From NCBI GenBank assembly GCA_963843535.1, contig CAWJKU010000002.1:664055-728054 (forward strand): a stretch of 64,000 nt of DNA, in the 5' to 3' direction. The notes beneath the pieces are model-generated. The model saw only the letters and a program-made list of their open reading frames with translations, was not told the DNA's origin and did no database searches. Below are positions 18,426 through 26,979 of this stretch, piece by piece. Source of the stretch: CAVUNY01 sp963843535 (GTDB lineage Bacteria > Chloroflexota > Anaerolineae > Anaerolineales > Anaerolineaceae). The position numbers and the translations under genes were made by a program. Each line of letters opens with the position of its first letter. Position 1 is the stretch's first letter.

Positions 18426-19460
18426 CTAGAACAAGCCTACAACCTGTCCGGTATCGAAGTCGATATCTACATCATAAAAAACGGGCCGGGTTGGTAGACC
18501 TGGCATCGTGCTGATCGTCCCTGCAATCGGATATACAAATCCAGCGCCCACCGACGCACGGATATCAAGGATTGGGATGCGGTAGCCAGTAGGGACACCC
18601 TTCACATCTGGGTCGTGGCTTAAGCTGAGGTGGGTCTTCGCTACACACACCGGCAGCCGATCAAATCCTAACCGGGTATACTCTGCAATGCGAGCTTCGG
18701 CTTCAGGATTATAATCCACCCCATCAGCGCCGTATACTTCACGAGCTATAACCTCGATTTTTTCCTTAATGGACAGCTCCAATGGATACAAGAATTCAAA
18801 TTTTGCGGGTTTTTGGCCGGCCGTAACCACCGCGCGGGCCAGCTCCAACGCCCCTTCTCCGCCTTCTTCCCAATGGTTGCAGACGACCGCGGCATCCGCC
18901 AAACCTCTGTCAACAGCAGCCTCGCATAGAAATTCCAGCTCTTTTTGCGTATCGGTGGCGAATTTGTTGACTGCCACCACCACCGGAATACCATACTGCT
19001 GAGCAATGGCGATATGCTGCAGCATATTGCTCACGCCGGCTTCAAGCAAAGGCATATTTTCATTGGTATAGGCCGGGTCCAATGGCCGCCCGGCGATCAC
19101 TTTCGGCCCGCCGCCGTGCATTTTTAATGCCCGTACCGTTGCCACCAACACAACCACGTTCGGCCGTAGGCCAGAATAGCGGCATTTGATATCGCAGAAT
19201 TTTTCCATACCCATATCCGAACCGAAACCCGATTCAGTGATGACAAAATCCGCCAGCTTGAGGCCGATCATATCCGCCAGGATCGAGGAATTGCCGTGTG
19301 CGATATTGGCAAATGGACCGGCATGCACCAGGGCCGGGGTACCTTCCAGGGTCTGCATCAGGTTGGGTTTAATGGCATCTTTCATCAAAACGGTCATTGC
19401 ACCGGCTACCCCCAGGTCGTCGCAGGTAACTGCTTCACCCTGCTTGTTCAAGCCGATCAC
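18426..19460 (-). CDS. fhs: Formate-tetrahydrofolate ligase, C-terminal part (frameshifted gene)
   Basis: This frame continues the enzyme begun at 20352. From IGLNKQGEAVTCDDLGVAGAM onward it carries the conserved DAIKPNLMQTLEGTPALVHAGPFANIAHG core, the VNKFATDT segment, the EKIE...YGADGVDY region and the SLSHDP...GYRIPI tail. It is one base out of phase with the N-terminal part, with no other damage. The first in-frame ATG at 19460 has no SD and is unlikely to be a real start. Confidence 0.88.
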   Translation of the reverse strand: MIGLNKQGEAVTCDDLGVAGAMTVLMKDAIKPNLMQTLEGTPALVHAGPFANIAHGNSSILADMIGLKLADFVITESGFGSDMGMEKFCDIKCRYSGLRPNVVVLVATVRALKMHGGGPKVIAGRPLDPAYTNENMPLLEAGVSNMLQHIAIAQQYGIPVVVAVNKFATDTQKELEFLCEAAVDRGLADAAVVCNHWEEGGEGALELARAVVTAGQKPAKFEFLYPLELSIKEKIEVIAREVYGADGVDYNPEAEARIAEYTRLGFDRLPVCVAKTHLSLSHDPDVKGVPTGYRIPILDIRASVGAGFVYPIAGTISTMPGLPTRPVFYDVDIDFDTGQVVGLF

Positions 19461-20352
19461 GATTCTGCGCGAATCGCGCGCGCATGTCCTGTAAACTGGT
19501 GGTCAGCGCCAAAACGGCCATGATTTCGCTGGCAACCGTGATATCAAACCCGGTTTCACGTTCATTGCCGGTCTCGCTCTCCCCCTGCCCGATGGTAATT
19601 TTACGCAGCAGCCGGTCGCTGGTATCGATCACCCGCCGCCAGGTGATTGTTTGCGGGTCAATATCCAGCCGGCAGAAACGGCGCCGTTCTTCTGGGGTCA
19701 TCTTTTCTGGATCATCGACCGTAATTCCCAATTTCGACTTACGTCCCGCCATAGATTTGCTGAAATGGCGCTTGCCTTGTTTGTCCTTGGGAAACAGGCG
19801 GATAAACATCTGCTCATCTGTCGCGCTGGCTTCATGCAGCATGCGTACATCGATCGCCGCCGCCACCAGATTGTTGGCTGCGGTGATGGCATGGATATCT
19901 CCTGTCAGGTGCAGGTTGAAATCCTCCATAGGGATAATCTGGCTGTATCCGCCGCCTGCAGCCCCGCCTTTGATGCCGAAAGTTGGACCCTGGCTGGGCT
20001 GGCGGATGCAGGTCATCACCCGGTAGCCTAAATGCGCGCCCAGCGCCTGGCTCAAGCCAACTGTGGTCGTCGTTTTTCCTTCACCGAGGGGCGTTGGCGT
20101 AATTGCCGTCACGTCTACATATATCCCATTGGGATTGTCTTTCAGCCGTTCCAGGATTTTCAGGTTAATTTTTGCTTTGTAAGAACCATACAGCTCCAAT
20201 TCTTCAGGTAATATTCCCAATTCTTCAGCTACCTGAGTGATTGGTTTTATCGCCGAAGCCTGTGCGATATCAATATCTGACGGAACGGGAGAAACTCGTT
20301 TCAGCCGAATCGGTTCAAATGGTCTGGCTCCGGAAATTTTATTATGGTTCAT
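19435..20352 (-). CDS. fhs: Formate-tetrahydrofolate ligase, N-terminal part (frameshifted gene)
   Basis: Formate-THF ligase makes 10-formyl-THF from formate, THF and ATP, feeding purine synthesis or the methyl branch of acetogenic/C1 pathways. The N-terminal part has the ATP loop TPLGEGKTTTTVGL and the QPSQGPTFGIKGGAAGGGYSQ motif. After LQDMRARF the reading leaves the family sequence and stops 10 codons later, whereas the next frame picks up RIVIGLNK. One extra base near 19463-19485, in or beside a GCGCGCGCG tract, explains the break. Joined length is about 640 residues. SD AAGGAGAG precedes the ATG. Confidence 0.9.
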   Translation of the reverse strand: MNHNKISGARPFEPIRLKRVSPVPSDIDIAQASAIKPITQVAEELGILPEELELYGSYKAKINLKILERLKDNPNGIYVDVTAITPTPLGEGKTTTTVGLSQALGAHLGYRVMTCIRQPSQGPTFGIKGGAAGGGYSQIIPMEDFNLHLTGDIHAITAANNLVAAAIDVRMLHEASATDEQMFIRLFPKDKQGKRHFSKSMAGRKSKLGITVDDPEKMTPEERRRFCRLDIDPQTITWRRVIDTSDRLLRKITIGQGESETGNERETGFDITVASEIMAVLALTTSLQDMRARFAQNRDRLEQAG

Positions 20353-20474
20353 GCATGCTCTCCTTTACGATAGATGAAGCATTCATCGGATGGTTTCAGA
20401 TCACATTTCTTATCCAAAAATATTATGAACCAGGTTTGAAGATTTCGCAAGGCATAGTGGTCAGACAAATTGAG

Positions 20475-20515
20475 TTAAAAAGAACCTGGTCCCGGGTTAG
20501 AATCCGGAACCAGGT
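20475..20515 (-). terminator. Intrinsic terminator after phosphofructokinase
   Basis: On the minus strand ACCTGGTTCCGG pairs with CCGGGACCAGGT (arms 20504-20515 and 20484-20495, one U.G pair), followed by TCTTTTT. It lies between the phosphofructokinase stop and the formate-THF ligase start. Confidence 0.75.
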
Positions 20516-20541
20516 GGCAAATGCACACGGAAAAGGGAGTC

Positions 20542-21534
20542 TCAATCACCCAAACATGTCCCTACCCTGCGAGCAGTTTCGATCCAGATATGGTCCAATG
20601 GTACCGTCCGCCTTTTGCCCACGACATCTTTTATTGGAATCGGTTCTGTCCCATTGTTCTTGATTGCAACCATTACGCCGCTCAATCCTTTGGCGATATA
20701 GGCCGCAGTACTGCTGCCGAGTTCGGTCCCTAACAAACGATCTACCGCTGAGGGTGTTCCTCCTCGTTGGACATACCCTAAAATGGTTACCCGTGATTCC
20801 AGACCGGTCAATACTTCAAGCTGTTGAGCCAGACGCATTGTCTTTCCTGTCTGGTTGGCTTGAAATTCCAACAGCCTGGCATCCGCTTCGCTTTTTTCTT
20901 TGGTTGAATTCGCGTTTTCTTTATCCTTCACTAACCCTCGATAGACCGCTGCGTCTTCAATGGTCATTGCGCCTTCCGACACGGCAACAATACTGAAGCG
21001 CTTTCCTCCGCGGCTGCGGTCAAGAATAGCTTCGGCGATCTTCTGGGGATCAAAAGGAATTTCCGGGATCAATATCACATCTGCCCCACCTGAGATTCCT
21101 GCGCCAAGCGCCAACCAGCCGGCATTATGCCCCATGAGCTCTACCAGGATGATCCTATGATGGCTATGCGCAGTACTGTGCAGCCGGTCAATCGCATCTG
21201 TGGCTATTCCCAGTGCAGTATCAAAGCCCAGCGTCACGTCTGTATTCGCGACGTCATTATCGATCGATTTGGGCATGGTGATAATATTCAGCCCTTTTTG
21301 CATCAATCGGTAGGCGTTCTTATGCGTGCCCCCACCCCCGATGCACACCAGCGCATCCAGATGGTGGCGGTGATAGGTTTCCACCATGGCATCGGTCATA
21401 TCCAGCAGCTTCCCGCCAATCGGCATCCTGTGCGGTTTGTCGCGGCTAGTACCGAGAATTGTGCCGCCTACGGTTAAAATGCCTGAAAGTGTTGATCCGT
21501 CCAAAATAACTCGTGCGGTCTTGCAACAGGCCAT
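20542..21534 (-). CDS. pfkA: 6-phosphofructokinase, main part (frameshifted gene)
   Basis: From ARVILDGSTLSGILTVGGTILGTSR on this frame is phosphofructokinase: the catalytic MPKSIDNDV...GFDTA motif, the VELMGHNAGWLAL segment and the QRGGTPSAVDR motif near the C-terminus. It catalyses fructose-6-phosphate to fructose-1,6-bisphosphate, the committing step of glycolysis. The usual GGDG nucleotide/metal motif reads IGGGGTHKNA here, so the phosphate donor is uncertain. The N-terminal strand is encoded one base out of phase upstream; the ATG at 21534 is not a plausible real start. Confidence 0.88.
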   Translation of the reverse strand: MACCKTARVILDGSTLSGILTVGGTILGTSRDKPHRMPIGGKLLDMTDAMVETYHRHHLDALVCIGGGGTHKNAYRLMQKGLNIITMPKSIDNDVANTDVTLGFDTALGIATDAIDRLHSTAHSHHRIILVELMGHNAGWLALGAGISGGADVILIPEIPFDPQKIAEAILDRSRGGKRFSIVAVSEGAMTIEDAAVYRGLVKDKENANSTKEKSEADARLLEFQANQTGKTMRLAQQLEVLTGLESRVTILGYVQRGGTPSAVDRLLGTELGSSTAAYIAKGLSGVMVAIKNNGTEPIPIKDVVGKRRTVPLDHIWIETARRVGTCLGD

Positions 21535-21664
21535 GAAAACCGTCGTAAAATCCGATCAACTGCAGGCTGAATTCACCGTGTGCTGATTTCCCCAATCCAC
21601 GCAGGGCTGCGTTTAGACCAGGGGTGTCTCCTCCAGCTGTTAATACGCCAACAATTCTCGACAT
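21446..21664 (-). CDS. pfkA: 6-phosphofructokinase, N-terminal part (frameshifted gene)
   Basis: The true start of phosphofructokinase: VGVLTAGGDTPGLNAALRG is the nucleotide-binding N-terminus, followed by IGFYDGFHGLLQ. After LLQD the frame departs from the family, while the next frame continues with ARVILDG. Deleting one base near 21513-21533 (for example one C of GACCGCA on the minus strand) restores a continuous enzyme of about 370 residues. An SD-like AGGTCAGG precedes the ATG. Confidence 0.86.
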   Translation of the reverse strand: MSRIVGVLTAGGDTPGLNAALRGLGKSAHGEFSLQLIGFYDGFHGLLQDRTSYFGRINTFRHFNRRRHNSRY

Positions 21665-21785
21665 GCCTGACCTCCAGGTAGGAGCAAGAATGAACAGATC
21701 CGATATATCCTATTTGACATTATCCCACTTTTCTATCGATCCAAATAGACAATTAAAGGCGGATTTTCACCCACAGGATTCATGA

Positions 21786-21814
21786 TAAAAAATACCTCTC
21801 ATCAGTGAGAGGTA
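21786..21814 (-). terminator. Intrinsic terminator of the tRNA-Leu gene
   Basis: On the minus strand TACCTCTCA (21806-21814) and TGAGAGGTA (21793-21801) form a 9-bp stem with a 4-base loop, followed by TTTTTT. It begins 4 bases after the tRNA 3' end. Confidence 0.85.
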
Positions 21815-21817
21815 CTG

Positions 21818-21901
21818 TGGGGCGAGAGGGGGTCGAACCCTCACGATGTCACCATCGACGGATTTTAAGTCCGTTGCGTCTGCCTATTCCGCCACCGCCC
21901 C
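21818..21901 (-). tRNA. tRNA-Leu (anticodon UAA)
   Basis: An 84-base cloverleaf on the minus strand. The acceptor stem is GGGGCGG paired with CTCGCCC (one G.U). The anticodon arm is ACGGA-CTTAAAA-TCCGT, giving anticodon UAA. A long variable arm (GATG...CATC) marks class II, and the T arm is GAGGGTTCGACCCCCTC. The discriminator is A and CCA is not encoded. A terminator follows immediately. Confidence 0.95.
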
Positions 21902-21994
21902 AATGCCTATATTGTATCCCAAGCCCGTGTGGCGTCAACCCTTTGCCGCCGGTCAAGGAATTAAAACTTTCTATCACCAGATTATATTTTCCGG

Positions 21995-23128
21995 TCACGA
22001 GCTTAAATCACCGAGCTTCTTTTCGTACATACGGTGCTTCTTATAAAATTGAATGCCAAAATTGCGCATTTCATTCTGCATGCGCTCATTTTCGACGCCA
22101 ATCTGCACGACATCGATATGCTCGAACCGGCTTTCGCGGACGGTCTTGTACAGCTCACTGAAAAGCAGGGCCGTCCCGCCCATACCGCGATACTTATCTA
22201 CCAGGCCCATCCCGTTGATATTGAGCCATTTTGTGCGGCGAAGCTCTAGCAAAATCTGCGCCCAGCCAATCGGCAGCACTTTGCCGCCTATGCGCTGGAT
22301 AGCCGCAGAAATATCCGGGTAGGCGAACAGAAAACCCACCGGTTCTTCATCATGATAAATAATTTTGATTAGTTTAGGGTCCGCAAACCATAATATCTGA
22401 TCTGCCATCGTCAAGGCTTCGTCATCCGTAAGCGGAGTATTCCCGGTCGTCCCTTCGACTGCCTGGTTGTATAAATCACGCAGCCTGGGAACCAGGCGAT
22501 ACAGATCTCTCCGCGTTCGAAAGCGAGATACGCGCAGTCCTTTCTTCTCCTGAACTATCCGCGCAACTTCATGGATCTTCTCAGGGATGACCACATTGCG
22601 GTCCATATATCCCGAGACAGTCTCCCCGGCCGGAAGAAAACCCGCGGCCTCCACCAGCCCGGGATAATAAGATGGATTGAAAGGAATTCCCAACGCCGGG
22701 CGGTGTTCAAAGCCCTCCACCAGCATACCAAGCCCATCCAGCGTCGTGAAACCCTTGGGACCTAAAATTCGGTTTAAATTTCGGTTGTTGGCCCAATCGC
22801 TGCCCACCTCGAACAAACCGTAAGCCGCATCGGGATCGTTTTCACATTCAAACAGGTAAAAGAATGCGCTGTTTTCGTGGTTATATTCGTTATAATGCCG
22901 GTTTTCTAACACTGCCAGCCGGCCGATAAACCGGTTATTTTCTTCCGCCATGAAAAACGCCGCTTGCGAATGCGAATAAAATGGATGTTCTCTAGGATTT
23001 AACTGGCGCCTGGCTTCAATATCCAACGGGGGAACCCATTGCGGGATATCACGGTAAATCTGGAAAGGTAGTTCAAGAAAAGACTGGCGATCTTTTTTAT
23101 GAGTGGGATCAATCGGATATATTTTCAT
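21995..23128 (-). CDS. GNAT-superfamily acyltransferase-like protein
   Basis: 377 residues. The C-terminal half contains a GNAT-like core (PVGFLFAYPDISAAIQR, then GLVDKYRGMGGTALLFSEL, resembling the acyl-CoA pyrophosphate loop, and an NERMQNEMRNFGI helix before the last strand). The N-terminal half (IYRDIPQWVPPLDIEARRQLNP, FFMAEENNRFIGRLAVLENRHYNEY) is typical of a family of YghO-like acetyltransferases of unknown substrate. Its start overlaps the stop of the PHP gene by 4 bases, so these genes form an operon. Confidence 0.78.
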   Translation of the reverse strand: MKIYPIDPTHKKDRQSFLELPFQIYRDIPQWVPPLDIEARRQLNPREHPFYSHSQAAFFMAEENNRFIGRLAVLENRHYNEYNHENSAFFYLFECENDPDAAYGLFEVGSDWANNRNLNRILGPKGFTTLDGLGMLVEGFEHRPALGIPFNPSYYPGLVEAAGFLPAGETVSGYMDRNVVIPEKIHEVARIVQEKKGLRVSRFRTRRDLYRLVPRLRDLYNQAVEGTTGNTPLTDDEALTMADQILWFADPKLIKIIYHDEEPVGFLFAYPDISAAIQRIGGKVLPIGWAQILLELRRTKWLNINGMGLVDKYRGMGGTALLFSELYKTVRESRFEHIDVVQIGVENERMQNEMRNFGIQFYKKHRMYEKKLGDLSS

Positions 23129-23787
23129 ATTCTACCTTTTAACATTTTCGAGATCCGGGCATAGGTAGACGAAAAATGGATAAATGGGGATGAAAGCTGG
23201 CCTTCAATAGTGGCCTGGTTGATGACACTGCGCAGACCATCACCATCCTCAAAGGCAGGCACAGTGAAGGTTGCCCGCCCCACCTCCCGCAGGGTATGGG
23301 CGTCCGAACCGGCTGTTCCTGATAAACGGTGTTCGCGAGCATAATTGACGGCCATACGATTGAGACCATCCCATTGGCAGCGGGCATTGAATACCTCAAT
23401 CGCATCTACGTAGGGTGTAATTGCTTGAAGGTCCTCCAACGCCCACCCATGCCGCCGGCGGTCGAATGGATGAGAGACGGAGATGAAAGCTCCTTGCGCG
23501 CGCAGTCTTTCGATGGCTTCCATCGGTTCCAATCCGCGCGGTAGTTCCTCTTGAACAAAAGCTACCAGCAGTTCACCGCGGGTCGTCAGGAGCTCCTCTC
23601 CCACAATGACCAACTCTGGGGCCAACTTCCTGGCCTCCAGGGCGCCCCGGATCGTGTTATGGTCCGTGACCACCAACCGGTCAATACCTCGTTGGCGAGC
23701 GGTGATAACCAGACGATCGACCTCGGTCAGGCTGTCTCGCGAATAACAGGTATGGCAGTGAAATTCAACTTTCAGAAGATTGTCCAT
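23125..23787 (-). CDS. PHP-domain metal-dependent phosphoesterase
   Basis: 220 residues with the four PHP motifs: FHCHTCYSRDS at the start, VTDHNT, SHPFDRRRH, and GSDAHTLREVGRA. These bind a trinuclear metal centre; stand-alone PHP proteins hydrolyse phosphoesters such as nucleoside 3',5'-bisphosphates or histidinol phosphate, and the substrate here is not clear. It overlaps the membrane protein upstream by 23 bases and the acyltransferase downstream by 4. Confidence 0.88.
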   Translation of the reverse strand: MDNLLKVEFHCHTCYSRDSLTEVDRLVITARQRGIDRLVVTDHNTIRGALEARKLAPELVIVGEELLTTRGELLVAFVQEELPRGLEPMEAIERLRAQGAFISVSHPFDRRRHGWALEDLQAITPYVDAIEVFNARCQWDGLNRMAVNYAREHRLSGTAGSDAHTLREVGRATFTVPAFEDGDGLRSVINQATIEGQLSSPFIHFSSTYARISKMLKGRI

Positions 23788-24775
23788 TTTCCGCCTTAAG
23801 ACCCAGAAAATCTTTCGAGAAGAACCAGACCGCGAGACCTAAACCCACACCGAACCAAAGTGTAGCTAACCGGATTAACAGGGTGGCAGCCGAAGCCGTT
23901 GCCGCGGCGATCCCGCCCAAAAGGGTCAGCATACCTGCGATGGAAGCCTCGGCAGCGCCTAGACCGCCTGGCAGGGCCGAAACAGCCCCAATCACCGTCG
24001 AAAATGAAAGGGTGAATACTGCCAGGGAAAAAAGATCCCAACCAGGCTGCAGTCCCAACCCCAGAAGCAGCAGGTAAAATCCAATTCCTTCTCCCAACCA
24101 TGAGACCGCGCCCAGGCCCACTGCTAAAATGGTTGCCCCCGGACGGAATAAAGAAAAACTGCCTTCGTAAAATTCACGCAGGCTGCCCACCAGCTTTCGC
24201 AGCGGCCGGATACGCTCGCCTTGATCCAGGATCCAGATCGCAGCCGGACGGATTTGAGAAATCACTACCCCGCCTAGAAGCCCGGTTAAGATCAATGCAA
24301 ATGCCGGCCAATAACGGGGGTAGGCGATCACACCCATCGTCGACAAGCCCAGGACTGCCAGGCCGTCACTGATGCGTTCCGCGACCACAACCGAAATTCC
24401 TCGCGCCACCGGAATTCCAGACAGCGACTGAAGCCACACACCTTTCAGCGCCTCCCCCACCTTCCCCGGCGTGACAGCCAGCGGAAATCCAGCAATAAAT
24501 AATCGCAGGCTTTGCCTCCAGGCCAGCTGATCTGCCCCCACCTGGCGGATGTAAAAATGCCATTTTAAGAAACGCAGGCCGTAATTGAAGAGGGTGAAGC
24601 ATATCGCCGCCGGAAACATCCACCAATTAAATTGGCGAATCTGATTTCCCACTTGCTGTAAATCTCCGACCAGGCCGAGAACGACCAGGGCGACCACACC
24701 CAGCATCAAACCCGGCACCATCCGGCGAAGCAGGGCGCCAAGGCGCATTTTTGACAGAGAAGCGGCATGTTGCAT
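23765..24775 (-). CDS. LPG synthase TM-region/flippase-like membrane protein (UPF0104)
   Basis: About 336 residues with seven or eight hydrophobic helices. The family signature is present: FRxLKWHFYIRQ-like segment, AGFPLAVTPGKVGEALKGVWL, SVVVAERISDGLAV, and SALPGGLGAAEASIAGML. Such proteins share the membrane domain of lysylphosphatidylglycerol synthase and are often linked to lipid or glycolipid transport. I choose the ATG at 24775 because TATAAT stands 6 bases before it (leaderless start); the frame is open to an ATG at 24817. Substrate unknown. Confidence 0.83.
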   Translation of the reverse strand: MQHAASLSKMRLGALLRRMVPGLMLGVVALVVLGLVGDLQQVGNQIRQFNWWMFPAAICFTLFNYGLRFLKWHFYIRQVGADQLAWRQSLRLFIAGFPLAVTPGKVGEALKGVWLQSLSGIPVARGISVVVAERISDGLAVLGLSTMGVIAYPRYWPAFALILTGLLGGVVISQIRPAAIWILDQGERIRPLRKLVGSLREFYEGSFSLFRPGATILAVGLGAVSWLGEGIGFYLLLLGLGLQPGWDLFSLAVFTLSFSTVIGAVSALPGGLGAAEASIAGMLTLLGGIAAATASAATLLIRLATLWFGVGLGLAVWFFSKDFLGLKAENGQSSES

Positions 24776-24851
24776 GAACCGATTATAAAACACCTTTGCC
24801 CATTCACTCCGCAACATGCCATATTTTGGTAAAATTTGACAAGAAGGAAAT

Positions 24852-25787
24852 ATGAATCCAAAAAATTTTCCCCCACATACTATTCTGCATCCGGATGTCG
24901 CCCATGCGATACAGACCGGTCATCCGGTGGTCGCGCTTGAATCGGCGGTGATTACCCACGGCTTACCTCGTCCTGATAACCTGGAGCTGGCGCTCAGCCT
25001 GGAACAGGAAATTCGCAGCCAGGGTGTGGTGCCGGCTACTATCGCCATCCTGGATGGAAAAATCCATATCGGTCTCAGGCCAGCCCAATTAGAGCGCCTG
25101 GCGAATGAACCGGAGACACGCAAAATCAGCCGGCGTGATTTTGGCATTGCGATTGCGCGCAAGGAATGCGGCGGGACTACCGTGTGCGGGACGCTGATCG
25201 CCGCACATTCCGCCGGGTTAAAGGTGTTCGCTACCGGAGGAATCGGCGGCGTTCATCGAGGATCAACTTTCGATATTTCAGCCGACCTGCCAGAGTTAGG
25301 CCGCAGTCCTCTGGTTGTGGTGTGCGCCGGCGCAAAAGCCATCCTCGACCTGCCAAATACCCTGGAGTATTTGGAAACCTGCGGAGTCCCGGTAATCGGA
25401 TACCAGACGGATGAATTTCCAGCCTTTTATTCACGCGAAAGTGGTCTGGCAGTAAATTACAATGCCCAGACCCCGGCGGAAATTGCCGCCATCGCCCGCG
25501 CTCATTGGTCTCTAGGGTTGGAAACTGCAGTGCTGGTAGGCAATCCCCCACCGGCGGACAGCGCCCTCCCGGCGGATCAAGTTGAGAAGGTCATCCTGCA
25601 GGCTTTGGCGGCAGCCAAGGAAAGGGGCATCCGCGGCGCAGCGTTGACCCCTTTCCTCCTTGAGCGTGTTAATCAACTCAGCCAGGGAGCCAGCATGCAT
25701 ACCAATCTTGCCCTGCTGCGCAGTAATGCCAGGCTGGCAGCCCAGATCGCGCGCGAATTGGTCGTTCCCGTCCTGCCGTCGGTTTGA
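24852..25787 (+). CDS. psuG: Pseudouridine-5'-phosphate glycosidase
   Basis: PsuG splits pseudouridine 5'-phosphate into uracil and ribose 5-phosphate, breaking the C-C glycosidic bond. 311 residues with the family signatures ALESAVITHGLPRPDNL (catalytic Glu region), GVVPATIAILDGKIHIGL, ARKECGGTTVCGTL and ATGGIGGVHRG. An AAGGAA SD precedes the ATG. The usual partner kinase PsuK is not adjacent. The gene is divergent from the flippase-like gene. Confidence 0.93.
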   Translation: MNPKNFPPHTILHPDVAHAIQTGHPVVALESAVITHGLPRPDNLELALSLEQEIRSQGVVPATIAILDGKIHIGLRPAQLERLANEPETRKISRRDFGIAIARKECGGTTVCGTLIAAHSAGLKVFATGGIGGVHRGSTFDISADLPELGRSPLVVVCAGAKAILDLPNTLEYLETCGVPVIGYQTDEFPAFYSRESGLAVNYNAQTPAEIAAIARAHWSLGLETAVLVGNPPPADSALPADQVEKVILQALAAAKERGIRGAALTPFLLERVNQLSQGASMHTNLALLRSNARLAAQIARELVVPVLPSV

Positions 25788-25860
25788 GGCTGGTGGTCAA
25801 CCGGACCAACATGATTTTCCCAAAATTAACATTCGAGGATAACCCACATTTTGCCCTTTA

Positions 25861-26823
25861 TTAGCGCGTCGGCGTCATCGTCCAGGTAGGAGCGCGAGTT
25901 GCTGTCGGTTTGGTGGGCGTTGGTGTCCAGGATGGAACGCGTGTCGCGGTTGGCTTGGTGGCTGTTGGCGTCCAGGTGGGCGGCGGCGGTGTCGGGGTTG
26001 GGGTGGCTGATCGGGTAATCGTTGGAGTGAGGGTCACCGTTGGAGTAGTCGTAGGTGTGGATGTAGGAGGATCGCCGGTGATAACAAACCGTCCGGTGAC
26101 TTTGTAGGTGATACCCGTGAACATGTGAAATTCGTATTCACCTGCCAGCCATTTTTCTTGGGATGGCTCACACATTGAATAGGCATACCCTCCAGTTCCC
26201 GCGGCCCACGGCGCCGACTCTGCGCAAATGACCCGGTTATCAGATAACCGGACCCATAAAGCGGTCCATTGGGCGCCGGTATTCATCTTATCGAAGCTGA
26301 AGGTTGCATATAGCTTTGTGATAGGATTTGCAAAGGTGCTGCCCGGTTCAACAGGCTGAAAATCTTTCTGATTGATCTCACGTGCGAACTGTGGACGGCT
26401 GAAAATGGCTTGCGGATTGGCTGTTACCGTAGCCGTGAATTGTAAGAAGATCTCGGTAGGCACGAAAGGCGTGGGTGTTATCGATGTGGTCGGCGTGATG
26501 GTCGGTGTAAGGGTGACCGTTGGCGTCAGAGTCACCGTGGCTGTCGCGGTGTTCGTCGGCGTATTCGTTACGGTCGGGGAAGGCGGAAAAACCTGGTAGA
26601 TCACCGGCTCAGCATACCGGTTCATCAAAAAGGCCACCCCAAGAAAAATAATCGCCCAAAAAATGGAACGGCGCCCGCGCCAGATCAACTGCTGGCGTTT
26701 ACGAAAGAATAATAACTTTTGACCGGCCCGTATCGAGCGGTATCCAATCCAAATGCTGATTAACGCGATCACAACGATCACGACAAAAGCAGTTTGCACT
26801 GCCGTGGTGATATCAAGATTCAT
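25861..26823 (-). CDS. Thr/Pro-rich membrane protein, unknown function
   Basis: 320 residues. Two N-terminal transmembrane helices (TAFVVIVVIALISIWIGY and IFWAIIFLGVAFLMN) flank a basic cytoplasmic loop. Then comes a Thr/Pro linker with TVTLTPT repeats, a folded extracellular segment of about 120 residues (LYATFSFDKMNTGAQWTALWVR...CAESAPWAAGTGGYAYSM...GEYEFHMFTGITYKVTGRFVITG), and a C-terminal Thr/Pro tail with 15-residue repeats. The middle domain looks like a ligand- or cell-surface-binding beta module, but I do not recognise it. Confidence 0.77.
   Translation of the reverse strand: MNLDITTAVQTAFVVIVVIALISIWIGYRSIRAGQKLLFFRKRQQLIWRGRRSIFWAIIFLGVAFLMNRYAEPVIYQVFPPSPTVTNTPTNTATATVTLTPTVTLTPTITPTTSITPTPFVPTEIFLQFTATVTANPQAIFSRPQFAREINQKDFQPVEPGSTFANPITKLYATFSFDKMNTGAQWTALWVRLSDNRVICAESAPWAAGTGGYAYSMCEPSQEKWLAGEYEFHMFTGITYKVTGRFVITGDPPTSTPTTTPTVTLTPTITRSATPTPTPPPPTWTPTATKPTATRVPSWTPTPTKPTATRAPTWTMTPTR
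25880..25969. repeat. Two tandem 45-bp repeats coding for the Thr/Pro tail
   Basis: Two adjacent 45-base units begin with GTCCAGG at 25880 and 25925, and a partial third starts at 25970. They encode 15-residue units of the form W-T-P-T-x-T-K-P-T-A-T-R-x-P in the minus-strand protein. Length variation by slippage would keep the frame. Confidence 0.7.
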
Positions 26824-26921
26824 TCGCAGTCTCTTTGTCTTTTTGCTGACAGGGCATGTCGGTTGTCATTATAGCATGCAGCATTCCTTTGTGGGTTCTA
26901 AAACTGTTAAGATACTGTGCG

Positions 26922-26950
26922 TTGCGGTTTTAATTTTTGAAGTGTAAAAT
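26922..26950 (+). promoter_or_regulatory. Sigma-70-type promoter of the receptor kinase gene
   Basis: TTGCGG (26922-26927) and TAAAAT (26945-26950) with a 17-base spacer, about 30 bases before the kinase ATG at 26980. Confidence 0.55.
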
Positions 26951-26979
26951 TAGAGAGATTTCCATATGAGTACAGTTTT

